Positions 43,861-47,756 of a stretch of 47,756 nt of DNA are shown here, piece after piece (within the stretch, counting starts at the first letter, position 1; each line of letters opens with the position of its first letter). The notes under the pieces were generated by a model. That model was not told the DNA's origin, ran no database searches, and saw only the letters and a program-made list of their open reading frames with translations. The stretch comes from Chryseobacterium sp. 36-9. Lineage in GTDB: Bacteria; Bacteroidota; Bacteroidia; Flavobacteriales; Weeksellaceae. The DNA lies in NCBI GenBank assembly GCA_001898785.1, contig MKVE01000017.1, positions 269,720-317,475 of the forward strand, written 5' to 3'. The position numbers and the translations under genes were made by a program.

Positions 43861-44544
43861 ATTCTCTTTGTAAGCTCTGCCGATTGGTAGATTGATATTA
43901 CTATTGATAACAACTTCATAACTGTTTTTTCTGGTAATAAGATGTTTTGGAACGGCATAGCTTTTATGGATCCTGACAAAATTTGAAAAATGGTCGTCTT
44001 TTAAAATCTGACCGATTGATGATAAAACGCAATGTTTTTTTTGTGTAGTGATCAGCCTTGTATAATCTTTCAATGCCTCCAGATAGATGATATCAGAAAT
44101 TTTTATCTGTACAACATTATGGCCTTCTTTTATTTTTAAAAATTGAGTACCGGTAAGAATATCGAAATATTCAGACTTTTCTTTCATACTGAAAAAATCC
44201 AATAACTTATTGATAGAATAATCAAAACGTTCTTTTTTTAAAGGTTTTGAAATGAAGTCCAGTGTGTCGAGCTCAAACGTTTCAATGGCATATTCCGGGT
44301 GCGAACTTATGAAAATGCAGGCGGGGATTTTTTGATAAGTTTTTCTGATTTCTATTCCTGACATTTCCGGTAAATCAATATCAAGAAAAAGCAGATCTAT
44401 TGAATCATCAAGAAAGGGTTTTGCGTTTTCAGCAGAATCAGCTGCAGCAACAAGTTCCAGGATACCATGTTGCTTGATGAGATGTTGTAACATCAATCTG
44501 TCGATTTCCTGATCTTCTATTACGATGCATCTTATTTTTTTCAT
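43840..44544 (-). CDS. LytTR-family response regulator
   Basis: 234 residues from the ATG at 44544 (MKKIRCIVIEDQ); a longer frame to 44592 adds 16 atypical residues. The receiver domain (1-120) has the acidic pocket ED (10-11) and phospho-acceptor D55 in LFLDIDLPEMSG, with K near LDFISKPL. The C-terminal LytTR DNA-binding domain (about 135-234) includes DIIYLEALKDYTRLIT and FVRIHKSYAV. It is the probable partner of the overlapping, convergent TPR kinase. The nearest candidate target is the secreted-protein operon on the far side of the kinase gene. Confidence 0.93.
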   Translation of the reverse strand: MKKIRCIVIEDQEIDRLMLQHLIKQHGILELVAAADSAENAKPFLDDSIDLLFLDIDLPEMSGIEIRKTYQKIPACIFISSHPEYAIETFELDTLDFISKPLKKERFDYSINKLLDFFSMKEKSEYFDILTGTQFLKIKEGHNVVQIKISDIIYLEALKDYTRLITTQKKHCVLSSIGQILKDDHFSNFVRIHKSYAVPKHLITRKNSYEVVINSNINLPIGRAYKENLSFFES

Positions 44545-44582
44545 ACCATTGATATCAACCAAAGTTAGAAAAAATCCATATA

Positions 44583-44614
44583 AAAAACCCAACCATTCAA
44601 CAGGTTGGGTTTTT
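44583..44614. terminator. Terminator between degP and the response regulator
   Basis: Perfect 12-bp stem AAAAACCCAACC (44583-44594) and GGTTGGGTTTTT (44603-44614). On the minus strand it follows the degP stop codon and precedes the regulator start. Confidence 0.88.
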
Positions 44615-44633
44615 GTTTTTATGTTTTGGAGAA

Positions 44634-46157
44634 TTAAGGCATTTTAAAACCTCTCGTGGTAATTCTGCCGTAGCTGTCTACATATTTTACCTGGACATTA
44701 CCTTTGTATCCGTTCAATATTTTTTCGACATCTTTTTGAGAATTAACAGGTTTTCCATTGATTTCCATTACGATGTAATTATCCACTACACCAATTTTAT
44801 CCATTTCGCTGCCTTCTATCACATTTTTAGCAATAACACCGCTTTCCAGACCATAATCGGTTTTCACTCTGTCGCTCAGTGGCTCGAATTCCGAACCGAT
44901 CTTTTCAGTAACAGTCAGGTCTTCTTTACTTCTTGAAGAAGTTCCGCCTTTCTGGTCTTTCAGAGTAACAGTTACTGTGTTTGGTTTCCCGTTTCTGGTA
45001 TAAGTTACGGACACTTTATCACCAGGTCTTCTACTTCCGATTGCGAAAGATAGGTCTGCAAAGCTGCTGATATCTGTATTATCTATTTTAGTTACAATAT
45101 CACCTGTTTTGATTCCTGCATCTTCGGCACCACTTTTTCCTGTGACTTCAGTCACATAAACACCGTCACCAACTTTTAAGTTAGCTTTGTTTTTTTGGTT
45201 ATAAGCTGCAACCTGCATATCATTAGACAGATCTAAGCTTCCGATTCCGAGGAAACCTCTTTGTACCAATCCGAATTTCTTGATATCCTCAACAATTTTT
45301 CTTGCTAAGTTGGAAGGAACTGCAAACCCATAACCTTCGTAGTAGCCTGTTTTGGACTGGATTGCTGTATTGATCCCGATCAGATCTCCGTTGACATTGA
45401 CCAAAGCACCACCACTGTTTCCCGGGTTGATCGCAGCATCCGTCTGGATAAAGCTTTCGATTGGTGTTCTGGATTGCTGGCTCAGGATATCAATGCTTCT
45501 GCCTTTTGCAGAAACAATTCCTGCTGTAACCGTAGAATTAAGCCCAAGCGGATTACCTACCGCTAAAACCCATTGTCCTACTTCTACCATATCGGAGTTG
45601 GCAAAGTTGAGGTAAGGCAGACCTTTTTCTTCGATTTTTAAAAGGGAAATATCCGTATTGGGATCTGTTCCTATTAATGTTGCGATATAAGATTTTTTAT
45701 TACTTAGAACCACTTCCAGTTTATTAGCACCAGCAACGACGTGATTATTGGAAATAATGTAACCATCTGGTGAGATAATGACTCCTGAACCTAATCCGGA
45801 GGGCATATTCTTAGGGGGTTGCTGTTGTTGCCTTTGTTGACCACCGCCAAAAGGACTGTTGCCAGGTCCGAAGAAAAAATCAAACATATCGTTGTCAGGC
45901 ATTCTTTGAGTTGCTCTGTCCTGATAATTTTTGATTGTTACAACCGCAGGAACCGTGGTTTTAGAAGCCTTAACGAAGTCGTCTCCAACTGCAGAACTCA
46001 TTCCGGCAAATGCAGAATTTTTAGAAGCTTTTGTAAAATAAGAGAAATCTTCTCCATTGTTTTCTGAACTGAAATATTGACTCGCTCCGAAAACCGTTGC
46101 ACCGGAAATAACACCGGTCAATGCAAATGGCATTAGTTTTTTTAATGTATTCTTCAT
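44634..46157 (-). CDS. degP: Do/DegP-family periplasmic serine protease (HtrA)
   Basis: 507 residues with an N-terminal membrane-export segment (about 8-25). The trypsin-like protease domain (about 65-275) has an intact triad: H139 (SNNHVV), D169 (TDPNTDISL) and S248 (GNSGGALV). A Gln/Pro-rich loop (about 106-117) sits where LoopA regulates DegP. Two PDZ domains follow (about 290-385 and 410-500), the first with GVYVTEV and GIKTGDIVTKIDN. It degrades and chaperones misfolded envelope proteins. It is a single gene with its own promoter and terminator. Confidence 0.95.
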   Translation of the reverse strand: MKNTLKKLMPFALTGVISGATVFGASQYFSSENNGEDFSYFTKASKNSAFAGMSSAVGDDFVKASKTTVPAVVTIKNYQDRATQRMPDNDMFDFFFGPGNSPFGGGQQRQQQQPPKNMPSGLGSGVIISPDGYIISNNHVVAGANKLEVVLSNKKSYIATLIGTDPNTDISLLKIEEKGLPYLNFANSDMVEVGQWVLAVGNPLGLNSTVTAGIVSAKGRSIDILSQQSRTPIESFIQTDAAINPGNSGGALVNVNGDLIGINTAIQSKTGYYEGYGFAVPSNLARKIVEDIKKFGLVQRGFLGIGSLDLSNDMQVAAYNQKNKANLKVGDGVYVTEVTGKSGAEDAGIKTGDIVTKIDNTDISSFADLSFAIGSRRPGDKVSVTYTRNGKPNTVTVTLKDQKGGTSSRSKEDLTVTEKIGSEFEPLSDRVKTDYGLESGVIAKNVIEGSEMDKIGVVDNYIVMEINGKPVNSQKDVEKILNGYKGNVQVKYVDSYGRITTRGFKMP

Positions 46158-46481
46158 TTTAATATTCTTTTCTTTTTTTGATTTCTGTTAGACAAATTTA
46201 ATGCTAAATTAGTATGAACTAAAAAATTAGTGTTACAGTTTTAACGAAGTTTAACCAATTTTAAAAATACATTAATAAAAATCTGGTCCAAATAGTAAAT
46301 TAAATGTTTGAATTGTACCAAAATTAACAGAATTATTGTTGATTTTGTTATTGATTATCAATTTGGTATAATCAGCATTGACAAAATGTTACTTATGTCA
46401 CTAAAGTTTTCGAAGTAATTTGAAACTTCTTAAAATTTTAAAATTCTATTTGGCAACAATTTTGTTTTTCAATTCTTAAAA
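46158..46481. other. AT-rich divergent intergenic region
   Basis: 324 bp with no gene seen. It holds the degP promoter element near 46193-46200 and a weak inverted pair TACCAAA (46316-46322) / TTTGGTA (46362-46368). No riboswitch, tRNA or clear operator is recognised. Confidence 0.6.
46193..46200 (-). promoter_or_regulatory. -7 promoter element of degP
   Basis: Minus-strand TAAATTTG matches TAnnTTTG, 35 bases before the ATG. No -33 TTTG at normal spacing, so an alternative sigma factor or activator may take part. Confidence 0.45.
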
Positions 46482-46811
46482 ATGAAAGATATGAAAAACA
46501 GTGTAAAAGTAGTTTTAGGTTTTCTTGCAGGCGGAACTTTAATTTTAGTAGGTCAAATCATCAGAAATAAAAGAAACAAGGAAAAGCTTTTTACAGCTCC
46601 GGATGGAAATTCTTACAAAGAGAACGAGATGTACAGGAATTCTCAAGGTGAGATTTTCAAAAATGGTAAGCAACTTCATTTTGAAACGCCGGAACTTCTT
46701 TCGCAGGCAAATCATCATATTGATACATACCAGAATCAAACTAAGGCTACCCCAGGAAGCCAGCACTTTAAAAATGCCAATTATCATCATAAAGGTGTAA
46801 GACACCATTAA
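46482..46811 (+). CDS. Hypothetical membrane-anchored protein
   Basis: 109 residues, or 106 if it starts at the second ATG (46491). One TM or signal-anchor segment (about 8-26, VKVVLGFLAGGTLILVGQI) is followed by a basic stretch and a polar, His/Asn/Gln-rich tail ending HHKGVRHH. The plan recalls YtxH-type general-stress proteins, but the sequence match is not convincing. It is the first of three small plus-strand genes (38 bp to the next). Confidence 0.7.
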   Translation: MKDMKNSVKVVLGFLAGGTLILVGQIIRNKRNKEKLFTAPDGNSYKENEMYRNSQGEIFKNGKQLHFETPELLSQANHHIDTYQNQTKATPGSQHFKNANYHHKGVRHH

Positions 46812-46849
46812 GTTGATTTCAAGTAAATGTTAATTACAAAAAATAAATT

Positions 46850-47329
46850 ATGGAATCAGAAAATATTGTAGAAAGACTTACAAAATACGAATTTGAAAAT
46901 ACCAATCTTTACACAGGTTTTAATTCTGTTGGCGAAGCGAAGAAATTTGCAGATGAAAGGAATGGAAGATTAGTCGAAGTTGGTTTTTTGGACGGAAACG
47001 ATAACCCGGTTGAAGATAATTCTCAGAATCTTATTGCAGAGAATAAATATTATAAAGCTTTCGCAGGACCGGATTACAAGATATTACATTCTTCGGATGA
47101 GGGTTTTCAGGAAATTGCTGACAAACTGAAAGAAAGACAGAATGAAGTGACGGAGAAAAGTCCGGACGAGAAATATTTTTCGGATTCGGATCCGCTTATA
47201 AAGGAAGATGCGGTTATTGTTTTATACAAAGGCGAAGTTGAAAATGTGACTTCACGAGAAAGGTCAAAATATCTAATGCATGCCAAAGTCTATGAACTGG
47301 CTGTAGAAGTTCCAAAATCAAAAGATTAA
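46850..47329 (+). CDS. Hypothetical cytosolic protein
   Basis: 159 residues, acidic, no signal peptide or TM segment. I do not recognise a family. It has a compact alpha/beta look: a helix with GFNSVGEAKKFADERNG (24-40), a strand RLVEVGFLD, and later DAVIVLYKGEVENVTSRERS. The last part could be an RNA- or nucleotide-related fold, but that is speculation. The DUF6496 gene starts 3 bp after its stop codon, so the two are likely co-translated. Confidence 0.75.
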   Translation: MESENIVERLTKYEFENTNLYTGFNSVGEAKKFADERNGRLVEVGFLDGNDNPVEDNSQNLIAENKYYKAFAGPDYKILHSSDEGFQEIADKLKERQNEVTEKSPDEKYFSDSDPLIKEDAVIVLYKGEVENVTSRERSKYLMHAKVYELAVEVPKSKD

Positions 47330-47332
47330 AAA

Positions 47333-47521
47333 ATGGCGACTAAAAAATATTCCGATAAAGCCCAGGAAAAAGTGGGTAAAGTCATGAAAGAATTCAAAGA
47401 AGGAAAACTGAAATCCGGCTCAGGTGACAAAGTCACAAGCAGGAAACAGGCCATTGCTATCGGTATTTCCGAAGCAAAAGAAGAAGGACTCAAAGTTCCG
47501 AAACAAAAGAAATCTAAATAA
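47333..47521 (+). CDS. DUF6496 family protein
   Basis: 62 residues, very basic. Family pattern: KAQEKVGKVMKEFKEGKLKS (9-28), GSGDKVTSRKQAIAIGISEA and a Lys-rich end KVPKQKKSK. Such proteins are small and Lys-rich, and DNA or RNA binding or a stress-related role is plausible, but no function is established. It is the last of three small genes and is followed by a terminator. Confidence 0.85.
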   Translation: MATKKYSDKAQEKVGKVMKEFKEGKLKSGSGDKVTSRKQAIAIGISEAKEEGLKVPKQKKSK

Positions 47522-47524
47522 CAG

Positions 47525-47548
47525 AATCCGGTAAGTCCGGATTTTTTT
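47525..47548 (+). terminator. Terminator after the DUF6496 gene
   Basis: Stem AATCCGG (47525-47531) and CCGGATT (47537-47543), loop 5 nt, followed by a T run. Confidence 0.85.
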
Positions 47549-47563
47549 GTGCTAAGTTCATTA

Positions 47564-47596
47564 TTTGGAAGGGTTGCAATTTTATTAATAACTTTG
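47564..47596 (+). promoter_or_regulatory. Promoter of mtaB
   Basis: TTTG (47564-47567) and TAACTTTG (47589-47596) separated by 21 bases fit the Flavobacterium -33/-7 consensus. The -7 box ends 7 bases before the ATG, so the transcript should have almost no leader. Confidence 0.65.
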
Positions 47597-47603
47597 CAGC
47601 CTT

Positions 47604-47756
47604 ATGTCAGATGTTATTTCACAACCGAAAACCGTTGCTTTTCACACACTTGGCTGCAAGCTGAACTTTGCAGAAACTTCTACTATTGCAAGACAATTGA
47701 CGGATGCGGGTTATCAGAAAGTTAATTTTGATGAGCCGGCACAGGTTTATATTATC
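47604..47756 (+). CDS. mtaB: tRNA (N6-threonylcarbamoyladenosine(37)-C2)-methylthiotransferase, 3' end outside the window
   Basis: The first 51 residues are visible and the gene runs off the right edge. After a short leader (MSDVISQPK) comes KTVAFHTLGCKLNFAETSTI (9-28), the start of the MTTase N-terminal domain of MtaB. C18 is the first cysteine of its auxiliary iron-sulfur cluster, and the LGCKxN pattern distinguishes this family from MiaB. The enzyme adds a methylthio group to t6A at position 37 of ANN-decoding tRNAs. It is transcribed from its own near-leaderless promoter. Confidence 0.93.
   Translation, partial: MSDVISQPKTVAFHTLGCKLNFAETSTIARQLTDAGYQKVNFDEPAQVYII

Noticed and set aside
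44545-44592. N-terminal extension of the LytTR regulator
   Set aside because: Receiver domains normally start as MKKIRCIVIEDQ; the extension runs toward the degP terminator hairpin.

Overview
The window looks like chromosomal DNA of an AT-rich member of the Flavobacteriia (Bacteroidota), most likely a Chryseobacterium/Epilithonimonas-type Weeksellaceae. The evidence is a type IX secretion C-terminal sorting domain, several TAnnTTTG promoter elements close to start codons, a SusC-like/OMP_b-brl_3 outer-membrane barrel, HMG-CoA synthase of the mevalonate pathway, FabV as an enoyl-ACP reductase, LytTR and TPR-kinase signalling, and intergenic repeats that I remember as common in this group. No rRNA, tRNA, insertion sequence, prophage or CRISPR array was seen. 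The window is mostly core and housekeeping genes with short accessory stretches.

Layout. 1-3.5 kb: 5'-truncated topB, then a secreted GH28 pectinase on the minus strand. 3.5-6.8 kb: a repeat-rich gap, fabV (+), and a convergent PlsC-like acyltransferase and NUDIX CoA-pyrophosphatase pair (-). 6.9-13 kb: a tripartite efflux locus, with a TolC-type channel (-) divergent from ATPase, two MacB-type permeases and a membrane-fusion protein (+). 13.1-17.5 kb: dapF, mltG and an outer-membrane barrel protein (-). 17.7-22.3 kb: ECF sigma factor and lipA, a small membrane protein, ammonium transporter and HMG-CoA synthase. 22.4-27 kb: an AraC regulator divergent from aldehyde dehydrogenase, zinc alcohol dehydrogenase and DUF779 genes, with a candidate direct-repeat operator and a striking GC-rich repeat inside the module. 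27-33 kb: DAACS symporter, cinA, and an alpha/beta hydrolase-MFS-dienelactone hydrolase operon.

33-38 kb is the most accessory-looking part: a protein with a possible Cys-His-Asp triad, a DUF6157 protein, a very AT-rich MtlR/HEPN-like gene, a sodium:solute symporter, a gene-free stretch with twelve copies of an exactly 21-bp tandem repeat, and an MFS transporter. 38-44.6 kb carries a three-gene secreted-protein operon (a small T9SS-sorted protein, an 846-residue glycine/asparagine-rich repeat protein and a 129-residue secreted protein) beside a TPR-histidine kinase gene that overlaps its convergent LytTR response-regulator gene by 21 bp. 44.6-47.8 kb holds a DegP/HtrA protease, three small conserved or hypothetical proteins (one DUF6496) and the start of mtaB.

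Working together: FabV, the acyltransferase and lipoyl synthase belong to lipid and lipoate metabolism; DapF and MltG to peptidoglycan; AraC, ALDH, ADH and DUF779 to regulated oxidation of alcohol and aldehyde. The TPR-kinase/LytTR pair may control the adjacent surface-protein operon. That link is inferred from position only.
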